NCBI GenBank assembly: GCA_007125585.1
Contig: SLCY01000033.1
Coordinates: 1 to 50,934 of the forward strand
Length of the DNA: 50,934 nucleotides
Source of the DNA: Bacteroidales bacterium
GTDB taxonomy: Bacteria; Bacteroidota; Bacteroidia; Bacteroidales; UBA7960
Reading direction: 5' to 3'
The notes under the pieces were generated by a model. That model had not been told where the DNA came from and did not search any database. It saw only the letters and a list, made by a program, of their open reading frames with translations. A program made the translations under genes and the position numbers. How positions within the stretch are numbered: position 1 is the stretch's first letter; each line of letters begins with the position of its first letter. Below are positions 1-8,494 of the stretch, piece by piece.

Positions 1-13
1 CTCTTCACTCCGC

Positions 14-84
14 GCAGGCAAAGCCGCACGGCACCACCGCATGGTGGTTCTTCCCCAATGTTTACTGCCGTGCTCGTTGCCTGC
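14..84. repeat. Conserved long-hairpin element, copy A
   Basis: Nested inverted repeats are visible. Outer arms GCAGGCAA (14-21) and TTGCCTGC (77-84) enclose GCACGGCA paired with TGCCGTGC, and inside these ACCACC pairs with GGTGGT around a 4-base loop. A second copy lies at 23758-23829 with identical arms but different loop bases. The element directly precedes tandem 70-bp units, as it does in the second copy. It could be a structured RNA, a MITE-like relic or a repeat-array leader; the sequence does not decide which. Confidence 0.75.
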
Positions 85-125
85 TTGCAGATACCCGCCC
101 TGGTGAAGTGGCCTTGTTTTTGACG

Positions 126-290
126 CAGATCCATCAAAGGCGGGTTTATTCTCCCACGGGCCCGGTCAATTAAATGTTTGTGCATGCTTTACAGGCAGAT
201 CCATCAAAGGCGGGTTTATTCTCCCACGGGCCCGGTCAATTACATGTTTGTGCATGCTTTACAGGCAGATCCATCAAAGGCGGATCTGCC
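126..290. repeat. Tandem 70-bp minisatellite, cluster A
   Basis: Two full units (starting at 126 and 196) and a partial third (266 to about 285) begin with CAGATCCATCAAAGGCGG, contain CCCACGGGCCCGGTCAATTA with its palindromic CGGGCCCG core, and end in TGCATGCTTTACAGG. The period is exactly 70 bases, which is not a multiple of three, so the array does not encode a peptide repeat. The same units occur at 23871-24060 and, in reverse orientation, at 50717-50934. Confidence 0.85.
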
Positions 291-333
291 ATCAGCCGGT
301 AACGTGGGCCGGTGGATAAAAAACAAGGCACAC

Positions 334-366
334 CTTGCTGTTTTTACAGGAGAAATCGTACCTTTG
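334..366 (+). promoter_or_regulatory. Bacteroidota-type promoter of the nucleoside kinase gene
   Basis: TACCTTTG at 359-366 fits the Bacteroidetes -7 consensus TAnnTTTG. A TTG lies about 20-25 bases upstream as a candidate -33 box. Transcription would begin near 372, which supports the ATG at 417 as start rather than the in-frame ATG at 312. Confidence 0.6.
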
Positions 367-416
367 TGCCCCGTTTTTTTAAAAACCCGTACACCACCCA
401 AGCAAGCACGAGCATT

Positions 417-1952
417 ATGCCGGAAACCAACTATTCTGCGAACCTCCTGTCACAGTCTCAACCGGAAGCTGTCAAGCTTTCCTTTCGAAACCTGATGGAG
501 CCCCTGTTGGTTTTGTTCAACAAGGCAGCGGGACTGGTTCTGAAAAACAGGGAGTTCTATATTGCTTACAGCATTCCCGGCGGCGTATACGGGTTTTTCA
601 AAGACCATGCGGTGGGTCGTGAAGAGCTGGAAGAGATCAGTGTGCGTATCAAACAGATGATACAGGGGAAAGAGGGTTTTCATCATGAAGTGCTTCCGGC
701 AGAAAAGATATTGCGGTATTTTGAAGCAAACCATCGCACCGACATCATCCACCTTCTCAAATCGAAAAGGCAAGGTGAGGAGTTCGAAGGACTACGCCTG
801 GCGCATCTGAACGGGTACGGGGAGCTTTTGTTCAACCATGTCCGCGAAAACTATGAACTCCTTGAAAACTTCAGGTTACAACAATTTAACAAAGGCTTTT
901 TCCTGATTGCCGACCCGGTCTTTTTTGAGCGTGTAATGCCTGAACGGGCGGAAAAGAGCAAATTTTTCCTTGGCATTGAGGAAACGGAAGAGACCATGAA
1001 GCACCTAGGCATCGCCAGTTTTGCAGAGCTCAATGAGGTGATCAAACAGGGAAACCTGCCAGAGTTTATCAAGCTTTCGGAAGCATGGCAGGCGCGCAGG
1101 ATAACCCAGGTTGCGGACGAGATACTGAGCCATCCCTCCGGGACACGGTTGATATTTTTAGCCGGACCGACTTCTTCAGGAAAAACTACAGCAGCAAACA
1201 GGCTGGCCATTGAGCTGAAGGTCATGAAGAAAAAGGTGCTGATCCTTTCCCTGGATAATTTTTATCTCCCGCACAGTGCCATCCCCGATGATCCGGCCAC
1301 CGGCATGAAAAACTTCGAGCTCATCTCCGCCCTGGACCTTGATCTGTTCAGGCGCAACATCCATGACCTCCTGAACGGCAAAGCCGTTTTTCTGCCGAAA
1401 TACCATTTTGACGGCCAGGGGGCCACACCGGCAAAACAGCCTACACAAATATCCTCCGACACCTACATCATCGTGGAAGGCATCCATGGCCTTAATCCGG
1501 CACTCTGGCAGGATATGATGGATGTTGAATCGTACCGCCTGTATGTTTCAGCCCTGAGCACCCTCAATATACATGACCACCTGCCTTTGTCAACCTCCGA
1601 CCACCGCCTCATCCGCAGAATGGTTCGCGACCACCTGTTCAGGGGATATGGCTTCAACGAAACCATACGCCGGTGGCCCGACATCATGCAAAATGAATAC
1701 CAGAGCATCTTTCCCTTCCAGGAAAGCGCCCACACCATCTTTAACACCGCCCTGATCTACGAACCTGCCGTCTTTGCCCATTATACGCCTTCCATTGTAC
1801 ATGCCGACAGCGCAGAAAACGAACAGATCCGCGAAGAGGTAAAACGACTGAACCGTATCCTCTCCCTGCTGATACCCATCGATCCAAAAGATATCCCCCC
1901 TACCTCCATCCTCAGGGAGTTCATCGGGGGAAGCAGCTTCCAGTATTCCTAG
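417..1952 (+). CDS. Nucleoside (uridine-like) kinase, P-loop
   Basis: This 511-residue cytoplasmic protein has a C-terminal phosphoribulokinase/uridine-kinase domain. The Walker A loop GPTSSGKT lies near residue 250, followed by SLDNFYLP and the conserved EGIHGLNP segment. The N-terminal half resembles the threonyl-tRNA-synthetase-like module that precedes the kinase in this Bacteroidota family. Many relatives also begin with a TGS domain, which I cannot find here. The ATG at 417 is chosen because the TAnnTTTG box at 359-366 makes the upstream ATG at 312 untranscribed from that promoter. It probably phosphorylates a nucleoside in salvage; the substrate is not readable from sequence. Confidence 0.85.
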   Translation: MPETNYSANLLSQSQPEAVKLSFRNLMEPLLVLFNKAAGLVLKNREFYIAYSIPGGVYGFFKDHAVGREELEEISVRIKQMIQGKEGFHHEVLPAEKILRYFEANHRTDIIHLLKSKRQGEEFEGLRLAHLNGYGELLFNHVRENYELLENFRLQQFNKGFFLIADPVFFERVMPERAEKSKFFLGIEETEETMKHLGIASFAELNEVIKQGNLPEFIKLSEAWQARRITQVADEILSHPSGTRLIFLAGPTSSGKTTAANRLAIELKVMKKKVLILSLDNFYLPHSAIPDDPATGMKNFELISALDLDLFRRNIHDLLNGKAVFLPKYHFDGQGATPAKQPTQISSDTYIIVEGIHGLNPALWQDMMDVESYRLYVSALSTLNIHDHLPLSTSDHRLIRRMVRDHLFRGYGFNETIRRWPDIMQNEYQSIFPFQESAHTIFNTALIYEPAVFAHYTPSIVHADSAENEQIREEVKRLNRILSLLIPIDPKDIPPTSILREFIGGSSFQYS

Positions 1953-2021
1953 TCCCGGCAGCAAATCCCATATTGACAAACACTCCGAAACGAAACACCT
2001 GCAATAAAAAAAATCAAAACA

Positions 2022-2054
2022 TTTGTTTAATGCCTTTGTTTTTTTTTTATCTTG
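2022..2054 (+). promoter_or_regulatory. Possible promoter of the FadL gene
   Basis: TATCTTG near 2048-2054 is one base short of TAnnTTTG, and TTTG at 2022-2025 could be the -33 box, 22 bases upstream. A T-rich tract lies between. It is about 55 bases before the chosen start codon. Confidence 0.35.
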
Positions 2055-2107
2055 CGGCATTTTTAAATCCGTTAGTTATCCAATTCATTCACCAAAACAA
2101 CTTTAGC

Positions 2108-3340
2108 ATGCGAAAATTTATGATCAGCACCGCGCTGACGCTGCTGATGGCCACAACATCTCTTGCTGGCGGCTATCAGGTAAGTCTGCACGGCCAGAAA
2201 CAGAGTGGAATGGGGCTGATAGGCACATCGCTTCAGATGGATGCCAGTGCTGCGTATTTCAACCCGGGCGCGTTGGCGATGATGCCCGATCAGCTCAGCA
2301 TACTGGGAGGGGTGAGCGGCATCCTGTCAAGTGTGGCTTTCCAGATGGAACAGCCATCCTTATACCAGGCTACGACCGACAACCCCATGGGGACACCATT
2401 TTATTTCTATGCTGCCGGCATGATCACCAACAGGCTTGCGGCAGGCCTTGCCGTGAACACCCCATACGGCAACAGCCTTTCCTGGGAAGATAACTGGGCA
2501 GGACGCTTCCTCATCCAGGACATCTCCCTGAGTGCCATCACCATCCAGCCTACCGTCTCATACCGGCTCACGCACAACCTGTCTGTGGGGGCAGGCTTCG
2601 TGTATGCGCTGGGCACTGTTGACATGGAAAGGGCGCTGCCGGTTGAAGGACCCGAAGGCGAAGGCCGTGTAAACATCGAAGGAAGCACGGCAAACTTTGG
2701 TTTCAATGCAGGGATACAATATTCGCACCCCGGCGGAATAAATTTCGGGCTGAGCTATCGTTCACAGATCGACATGGAGGTTGATGACGCCGATGCCCTG
2801 TTCAACAACATCCCGGGCACCCTGTCGGCAGCATTCCCCGCCGAGAACAAAGTGGCGGTAACACTGCCGCTGCCGGCAAACCTCGACTTCGGCCTATCAT
2901 ACCAGGCCACCCCCGACCTCATGGTGGGCATGGCACTCAATTATGTGTTCTGGGAAGCATACGAAGAACTGCATTTCGACTTTGAGATCAACACCCCCAA
3001 CCTGCAGGACAGCCACAACCCGAGAGATTACAGCAACACCCTGATCTTCCGGGCAGGAGGCGAATACCGGGTGAACGAAGGATTGTTTGTCAGGGCGGGC
3101 GCCTATTTTGACCCTTCCCCCGTAAACGAAGAATATTTTTCACCCGAAACCCCAAGCCTGGATGTCCTGGCATTCACCGGTGGGATGTCATATTTGCCCA
3201 CCCGAAACCTGAGCATCGATGCCAGCCTGCTGTTCCTCATGGGACTGGAACAGGATATGATGTATGCACCGGAAAATTTTGGCGGCACGTATAAGTCAAG
3301 GGTGATCATCCCCGGCATTGGAATCAGCTACAGTCTATAA
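2108..3340 (+). CDS. FadL/TodX-family outer-membrane transport protein
   Basis: A 410-residue outer-membrane beta-barrel predicted to pass hydrophobic compounds such as fatty acids. The signal peptide is about residues 1-20 (basic MRK, hydrophobic ISTALTLLMATTS, cleavage before GGYQ). It is followed by the FadL-type N-terminal hatch region (QKQSGMG, then AAYFNPGALA) and alternating beta-strand sequence to the C-terminus (IIPGIGISYSL). The ATG at 2108 is chosen because the signal peptide starts there; the frame is open back to 1973 but that stretch has no coding character. The SGNH lipoprotein gene begins 18 bases downstream, so the two are almost certainly cotranscribed. Confidence 0.88.
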   Translation: MRKFMISTALTLLMATTSLAGGYQVSLHGQKQSGMGLIGTSLQMDASAAYFNPGALAMMPDQLSILGGVSGILSSVAFQMEQPSLYQATTDNPMGTPFYFYAAGMITNRLAAGLAVNTPYGNSLSWEDNWAGRFLIQDISLSAITIQPTVSYRLTHNLSVGAGFVYALGTVDMERALPVEGPEGEGRVNIEGSTANFGFNAGIQYSHPGGINFGLSYRSQIDMEVDDADALFNNIPGTLSAAFPAENKVAVTLPLPANLDFGLSYQATPDLMVGMALNYVFWEAYEELHFDFEINTPNLQDSHNPRDYSNTLIFRAGGEYRVNEGLFVRAGAYFDPSPVNEEYFSPETPSLDVLAFTGGMSYLPTRNLSIDASLLFLMGLEQDMMYAPENFGGTYKSRVIIPGIGISYSL

Positions 3341-3358
3341 ACTCAAAAAACATCCGTC

Positions 3359-4645
3359 ATGCATATTCATAAGATCAAAAATAGTTTGCTGTTTATCATC
3401 CTGGCGGTTTTTCTCGGTTGCGAAGCGGAGATTGACCAGCATATCCCCGACACGGGAACAATTGACTTAACTGCCTATGTGGCTGTTGGCAATTCTTTGA
3501 CTGCAGGATACACCGATGGTGAACTCTTCCGTTCCGGACAGGAATATTCTCTGGCAAACATCATGGCCGGGCAGTTTATGCACGCAGGCCTGGAGTCCTT
3601 CAAACAACCTTTGATGAAAGATGAGATTGGCTTCGGTGGCCGACTGGTACTTGCAGAAGTGGATGGGGCGCCCTTTCCGGTGCCCATGCCAGGCAATCCG
3701 GACCCGGCCAACTTTGAGAACATATACCACGCGGATGGCCCGTTCCATAACATGGGCGTCCCGGGTGCCACAGCCCAACACCTCTTATTTGAGGGCTATG
3801 GGACATTAAACCCCTATTTCGGCCGGTTTGCCGCCAATCCGGAAACAAGCAGCGTGATCGCAGATGCCCTGGCATTGCAGCCATCATTCTTTACATTATG
3901 GATCGGCAGCAACGACATCCTGGGCTACGCAATGAGCGGGGGGGAAGGTGCCGGAATCACCCCGTTCGAAGAGTTTGAACTGTACTATCAGATAATTCTC
4001 ACGGAGCTGACTGCCGGCGGTGCCAAAGGGGCCATCGCCAACATTGTCGACATTGTCAAAATCCCGTTTTTCACCACCATCCCATACAATGCGCTGGTGT
4101 TGGACGACAACCAGGCAGCCATGCTTAACGCCGCCTATGCAAACCTGGGCGCCACACACATAAACTTCTCTGCAGGCCCCAATGCCCTGGTGGTGGTCGA
4201 CACCGATCATTCTGCAGGGTTGCGGCAGATGGAGGAGGGCGAGCTTGTTTTGCTCACCGCCATGGAAGGCATCAGTCAGGAAAACTGGGGCAGCCAGCAG
4301 CCAATGGCCCCCGAATATTATCTGAGCCTTGAACAGGTAGATGAAATCGGGGAAGCAGTGGAACACTTCAATACGGTGATCAGGCTGATGGCGGAAGCAG
4401 AAGGTGTGGCCTATGTGGATATACAGTCGCGCCTCCAGGAGGCCGAAACCGGCATCTATTTCGACGCCATCGGCTTCAATACGGAATATGTCTCCGGCGG
4501 CATATTCTCCCTCGACGGCATCCACCTGTCAGCACGTGGCAATGTTATCGTGGCCAACGAGTTCATTGCTGCCATCAACCAGGAGTACAATGCGTCATTC
4601 CCCAAAGCGACCATCGGCAACTTCCCGGGGATCATTTTCCCTTAG
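3359..4645 (+). CDS. SGNH/GDSL-family hydrolase, lipoprotein
   Basis: This 428-residue lipoprotein has the lipobox LAVFLGC (acylated Cys21). SGNH block I is GNSLTAGY with Ser46 as candidate nucleophile. Block II is the GVPGA region and block III is IGSNDILGY. Block V is DGIHLSARGN, with Asp386 and His389 completing the triad. It is probably an esterase or lipase at the outer membrane. Pairing with the FadL-type channel 18 bases upstream suggests that it releases or modifies an acyl substrate for uptake (inference). No clear terminator was found in the 167 bases before the convergent nitroreductase gene. Confidence 0.87.
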   Translation: MHIHKIKNSLLFIILAVFLGCEAEIDQHIPDTGTIDLTAYVAVGNSLTAGYTDGELFRSGQEYSLANIMAGQFMHAGLESFKQPLMKDEIGFGGRLVLAEVDGAPFPVPMPGNPDPANFENIYHADGPFHNMGVPGATAQHLLFEGYGTLNPYFGRFAANPETSSVIADALALQPSFFTLWIGSNDILGYAMSGGEGAGITPFEEFELYYQIILTELTAGGAKGAIANIVDIVKIPFFTTIPYNALVLDDNQAAMLNAAYANLGATHINFSAGPNALVVVDTDHSAGLRQMEEGELVLLTAMEGISQENWGSQQPMAPEYYLSLEQVDEIGEAVEHFNTVIRLMAEAEGVAYVDIQSRLQEAETGIYFDAIGFNTEYVSGGIFSLDGIHLSARGNVIVANEFIAAINQEYNASFPKATIGNFPGIIFP

Positions 4646-4812
4646 GGAAGCAACACCCTGGCAAATGCGACGATCACGGGATTTCGGCCTGTTTTCATCG
4701 CCCGCTGAAGGGTTCTGTTCACGATCCTGAAAAATACTCTGCCACAGGCAGGGCCTGACCGGTTTTGAATGTCCGGGCGATGGAAAAAGGTGTTGCAACG
4801 ACAGCCAGGCCC

Positions 4813-5574
4813 CTACTCCCCCTCGTGGTTCATGAAGCCCTGATCGTGCAACACGTCGAGGAAGACCCGGCTGAAGTGCAGGTTGTCCTTTTTGGTGTAC
4901 CGCTTGAACGTGAAGATCTGTGCCAGGTTATCCAGCTGGTTCTCTTCGATGAGCTGTGCGGTCAACGGCAGGTTTTCCTTTTTACGGTAGATACTGTCAA
5001 TATCCTCCCTGCCATAGTCCTTGTATGTCTCGTGATGCACCACCCCCTCTGACGGGAGGCGGTCGACCTGTTCCGGATCCTCCCCGGGGTAGCCCACCAC
5101 AAGCGTTGTTACAGGGACAACCCCCTCCGGCAGGTCAAAGAAGTCTATCAGCTTGTCGGCCTGATAGGTGGTCGTGCCCAGGTAACATATGCCCAGGCCG
5201 TGTGCCTCGGCAGCAACGGCAACATTCTGCGATACCAGCAAAGCATCGATGGCGGCCGTGAAAAACGACAGGAAGTTGTCATACCCCGGATCGGCATCAC
5301 GCTGGCGGCACCACTTGTTGAAACGGTTGAAATCAGCACAGAAAGTCAACAGCACCGGCGCCTGCTCCACCATCTTCTGCCCGAAATGCAAACGGCAAAG
5401 CTCTTTTCTCTTTTTCTCATCCCTGGAGATGATGACAGAATACACCTGCATATTGCCAGTGGTGGACGCACGAAACCCTGCCTCAAGGATCTCATCCAGA
5501 ACCCCGTCGTCAATGGGGTCGCTTTTGTAGTTACGAATGGTCTTATGATTCAACAGCGTCTTGATGGTTTCCAT
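4813..5574 (-). CDS. Nitroreductase-family FMN oxidoreductase
   Basis: A 253-residue protein with the classic nitroreductase opening (TIKTLLNHKTIRNYK, then ASTTGNMQVYSVI) and the later AEAHGLGICYLGTTTY and VVGYPGE segments that shape the FMN and NAD(P)H sites. The C-terminal extension after VVGYP (HHETYKDYGREDIDSIY) resembles NfsA-like or flavin-reductase members. It would use NAD(P)H to reduce nitroaromatics, quinones or flavins; the physiological substrate cannot be read. It is convergent with the SGNH gene, and its 5' side borders a 319-base stretch without a recognised gene. Confidence 0.85.
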   Translation of the reverse strand: METIKTLLNHKTIRNYKSDPIDDGVLDEILEAGFRASTTGNMQVYSVIISRDEKKRKELCRLHFGQKMVEQAPVLLTFCADFNRFNKWCRQRDADPGYDNFLSFFTAAIDALLVSQNVAVAAEAHGLGICYLGTTTYQADKLIDFFDLPEGVVPVTTLVVGYPGEDPEQVDRLPSEGVVHHETYKDYGREDIDSIYRKKENLPLTAQLIEENQLDNLAQIFTFKRYTKKDNLHFSRVFLDVLHDQGFMNHEGE

Positions 5575-5597
5575 AACAAGAAAAAGTTTCAGTGTGT

Positions 5598-5840
5598 TTA
5601 ACCCAAATCAGCCATTTGAAGATCTATTCCGTCTTCTAATGACCCATCCGGCTTCAAAATGATTGGTACTTGCTGCAAAAATAATACATAACCAAGGACT
5701 TGTACAAAACATTTCTCTTTTCTTTCATTTAAATGCTCCCTGATATCCTTTGGGTAAGGCCCAACCATTTTTAGATATCCCGGCATTAGTGGCCCGGGGA
5801 CCCATCTGGTGACTCCTGAACATCTGTACATCAATTCCAC
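5598..5840 (-). CDS. Unrecognised 80-codon open frame (doubtful)
   Basis: The only notable content of the 5575-5893 gap is this GTG-initiated frame. Its hydrophobic, Pro/Gly-rich opening (RWVPGPLMPGYLKMVGPYP) is followed by a charged stretch (REHLNERKEK). I recognise no family and no promoter. An in-frame stop lies about 50 bases upstream of the GTG, so it is not the tail of a longer gene in this frame. It may be a gene remnant or non-coding. Confidence 0.2.
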   Translation of the reverse strand: MELMYRCSGVTRWVPGPLMPGYLKMVGPYPKDIREHLNERKEKCFVQVLGYVLFLQQVPIILKPDGSLEDGIDLQMADLG

Positions 5841-5893
5841 CAGATATTGCCAAAGGGGTTGTACGCGATGTATGTCGGGAAACCATTACCTGC

Positions 5894-7399
5894 TCACAAC
5901 TTCTTCCTGCCCTCCCTCCGTTTACCGAAAAACACATCCATTGCCACCAGCATGGCCATCATCCCCCAGAATGGAACGGATGCCTTATCGGTATCGAGGA
6001 AGTTGTTGAGCAGTCCGTGGGTAAAGTAGGTGATAAAACCGAGGGATAGTCCCAGTGCCATGAGGCGCATTTCACGTGTGGGGGCTTTTTTGTACAGTTT
6101 AACACCGGTGGCCAGCACTGCCAGGGACAAGCCCAGCATGGTCAGCATGCCGGGCAGGCCGCTTTCCGCCAGCGGCCCGATATATTCGCTGTGGGCGTTG
6201 CCCAGGTCGCCAAAATGGGTGGTGATAATGGTATAATCTTCCGATCGCTGGAAGGGGGCATAGACAAACTGGTAGGTTCCCGGACCCCAACCCAGCACTG
6301 GGCGCTCCTCGTACATCCGGTATGCCGAGCGCCACCTGTTGATACGTTCCAGGTTGGAGGCATCAGAGGTAATATTGGAGATGGAGCGGACATGCTCGGC
6401 AAAATCGCCGGATGACTCCTGCTGGTTGCGTTCAAGCTGCATGATGATCTCGGTCTGAAACAGGTACAGACTCCCGAACACCAATATCACCCCCGCCATG
6501 ATGAAGCGAAACCGGAGGCGAAACAACAGGATAATGAAGCCTGCTGCTGCCACCATAAGGCTTAGCCACGACGCACGGCTGTAGCTGAAGAGGATACCCG
6601 CAGCGAAGATCACAAAAAAGATCAGGGCAATACGCCTGCGCAACACACTGTCGGCCCTGTTGAATGACATCACAATAAAAAAGGGTGCCATCAGGGCAAG
6701 CACGGCCCCATAGTGGGTGTGGTCATTAAAGAACGGCTGTACTGCCCAGTATGCCAGTTCACGTTCAAATCCCACTGTATAGTGTTTGTAGGTGATCACC
6801 AGCACCACAACAGCAAGGGCGGCACCGAACAACCACATAAAATGACCCATCTTCCTGACGTTGGTGAAAAGATAGATGCCCACAAAAAAGAAGGTGGCGA
6901 CAAACCAAACCCTTGAAATGAAAAACTTGAAAGACACCCATGGGATTTCACTGGTCACAGTCGTTACAAACATCCATAGCAAGTTCATTATCAACAAGAT
7001 GGTGACAGGGTGCTTGAGCACACGCAGATCGTAGCTTCTTTCGTAGGCCAGCCGGAAAAAGAACAGCAGCATGATGGCCACGATCACAGGTTCTGTAGGC
7101 AGATCGATGGTAAAACCAAGTGCTTCATGCCTGAACTTAACGGTAAAAGGGGTGAGAAACACCAGCAGCAGGATGAGCTTGTCCAGGGAGAAAAAAAACA
7201 GCAGCATGATGGCCAGCGCAACGGGCAGTGCAGATAACCAGTACACTTCGTTTACGATGAGGAAGATGTTCAGTGCCGTGAACAGGGCACTGCCTCCATA
7301 TAGCCACTGAAGATTGATTTCCTTTTGCACGGGGTTGTCAGGCCTTGGTTGTTTTCGTTGCTTTTGATCTGATGATCCCTTTTTCCTGAAGGTTCTCAT
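5894..7399 (-). CDS. O-antigen ligase/polymerase family membrane protein (Wzy_C)
   Basis: A 501-residue inner-membrane protein with a basic, Gln-rich N-terminal 30 residues and about 11-12 hydrophobic helices. A large periplasmic loop follows the SYSRASW segment typical of Wzy_C/WaaL proteins and contains RWRSAYRMYEERPVLGWGPG and the GNAHSEYIGPLAESG motif, the usual signature of the family. It would polymerise or ligate undecaprenyl-linked surface glycan. It overlaps the 3' end of the chain-length gene by 62 bases, so the two are one transcript, and the neighbouring flippase completes a Wzx/Wzy/Wzz set. Polymerase and ligase cannot be told apart by sequence. Confidence 0.82.
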   Translation of the reverse strand: MRTFRKKGSSDQKQRKQPRPDNPVQKEINLQWLYGGSALFTALNIFLIVNEVYWLSALPVALAIMLLFFFSLDKLILLLVFLTPFTVKFRHEALGFTIDLPTEPVIVAIMLLFFFRLAYERSYDLRVLKHPVTILLIMNLLWMFVTTVTSEIPWVSFKFFISRVWFVATFFFVGIYLFTNVRKMGHFMWLFGAALAVVVLVITYKHYTVGFERELAYWAVQPFFNDHTHYGAVLALMAPFFIVMSFNRADSVLRRRIALIFFVIFAAGILFSYSRASWLSLMVAAAGFIILLFRLRFRFIMAGVILVFGSLYLFQTEIIMQLERNQQESSGDFAEHVRSISNITSDASNLERINRWRSAYRMYEERPVLGWGPGTYQFVYAPFQRSEDYTIITTHFGDLGNAHSEYIGPLAESGLPGMLTMLGLSLAVLATGVKLYKKAPTREMRLMALGLSLGFITYFTHGLLNNFLDTDKASVPFWGMMAMLVAMDVFFGKRREGRKKL

Positions 7400-8378
7400 A
7401 CACCATGATGATCATCACCCCCATAAATCCGGCAGCAAAAGTTGACAGGAATACGATGAGCCAACGGATGGGATATACTTTTCTTTCGGCTTCAAACGCA
7501 CTGTCGATGACGAACTTGAATGGGATGAAACTTTCCATGTCGGATTTTGCTTCCTGGTATCTGCGTTGGACGATGATGATGTGCTCTCCCACGTTTTTCA
7601 GGTAGGAAGTGTTGAACACGTAGGTACCGCCATAGTCGCCAAGCAGGTCGAGGCGCTCTTCGATAGACCGCACCCCTTCTGTGTGGTCGGCCGACAGGTC
7701 TTTTGCAAGTTGTTTTGTCAGCATGGCCGATTGTCCCTCCAGGTCGAAGACGCCCTTTTGCATGATCTGACGGAGACTGTCTTCGGTTTGCTTCACTTGC
7801 TGACGAAAGGTTTCGTATTGGGTCTTTGCCACCATGTATGCCAGCTCAGCCCTTTCGTACCGAAGCTCATTTTGCACGGTGTCTGCAAGGGCAGCCAGCT
7901 CGTTTGCAATGGCCGCAGCCATTGCAGGGTCCCTGTCCCGCACACTGACCTCGACCGCCCCGTACTGGGTGCGGCGAAAAGATATATTGCTCCTGTACTC
8001 CTCGGTCAGGCGTGTCTGACTGAACCTGGCGTCTTCCGGGATCTCATAATGTGCCATCAAATGAAACCGTTCAACAATGCGGTCGCGTATATTGCCCGAC
8101 TCAAGCACCTGTAAAAGCCGCTCGGCATCTTCCACGTCCCCATAATCGAGGAAGTCCTGCCGCCCTGCAGCGCCGGACAGGACAGCACGGGAAAGACTCC
8201 CCCCCGTGGCCGGGAACATCGTTACGGTCGACTGAAACTTGGGCGTGATAAACCGGGGTGAGGAAAAGATCGCAGCGGCAATGGCAGCCACCGCGCAAAT
8301 GATAAACAGATGTTTCCACCAGCGGACAATAAAGACAAATACATTGGTAGAGTCAAAAGCACTTTTGTTATGATCCAT
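7338..8378 (-). CDS. Wzz-like polysaccharide chain-length determinant
   Basis: A 346-residue inner-membrane protein. One transmembrane helix lies near residues 25-43 and a second near 305-330, with a large periplasmic coiled region between (for example MVAKTQYETFRQQVKQTEDSLRQ in two adjacent stretches). This is the PCP/Wzz topology. The RKVYPIRW segment before the second helix matches the Pro-containing end of the family. There is no C-terminal tyrosine-kinase domain. It would set glycan chain length together with the overlapping Wzy-type protein downstream. A good promoter lies at 8446-8474. Confidence 0.82.
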   Translation of the reverse strand: MDHNKSAFDSTNVFVFIVRWWKHLFIICAVAAIAAAIFSSPRFITPKFQSTVTMFPATGGSLSRAVLSGAAGRQDFLDYGDVEDAERLLQVLESGNIRDRIVERFHLMAHYEIPEDARFSQTRLTEEYRSNISFRRTQYGAVEVSVRDRDPAMAAAIANELAALADTVQNELRYERAELAYMVAKTQYETFRQQVKQTEDSLRQIMQKGVFDLEGQSAMLTKQLAKDLSADHTEGVRSIEERLDLLGDYGGTYVFNTSYLKNVGEHIIIVQRRYQEAKSDMESFIPFKFVIDSAFEAERKVYPIRWLIVFLSTFAAGFMGVMIIMVYENLQEKGIIRSKATKTTKA

Positions 8379-8445
8379 GATACATAAAATTGTTGAACAT
8401 TTATTGAAGAACGATAAGTATTCCCGCTTATTGAAGAAATGGCGC

Positions 8446-8474
8446 CAAAGTTAAATAAAAATGCACAATTTCAA
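8446..8474 (-). promoter_or_regulatory. Promoter of the wzz-wzy pair
   Basis: On the minus strand TAACTTTG (plus-strand CAAAGTTA, 8446-8453) fits TAnnTTTG, and TTG (CAA at 8472-8474) lies 18 bases upstream, close to the Bacteroidetes -33/-7 spacing. The start codon follows after about 70 bases. Confidence 0.65.
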
Positions 8475-8494
8475 CGTGATGAAAGATGCCTGTG

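Noticed and set aside
126-290. CRISPR array
   Set aside because: The units are near-identical over all 70 bases, with no variable spacers and no cas genes nearby.
178-495. Open frame crossing repeat cluster A (and similar frames in cluster B)
   Set aside because: The 70-bp period shifts frame at every unit and the frame runs into the kinase gene; it has no promoter or family likeness.
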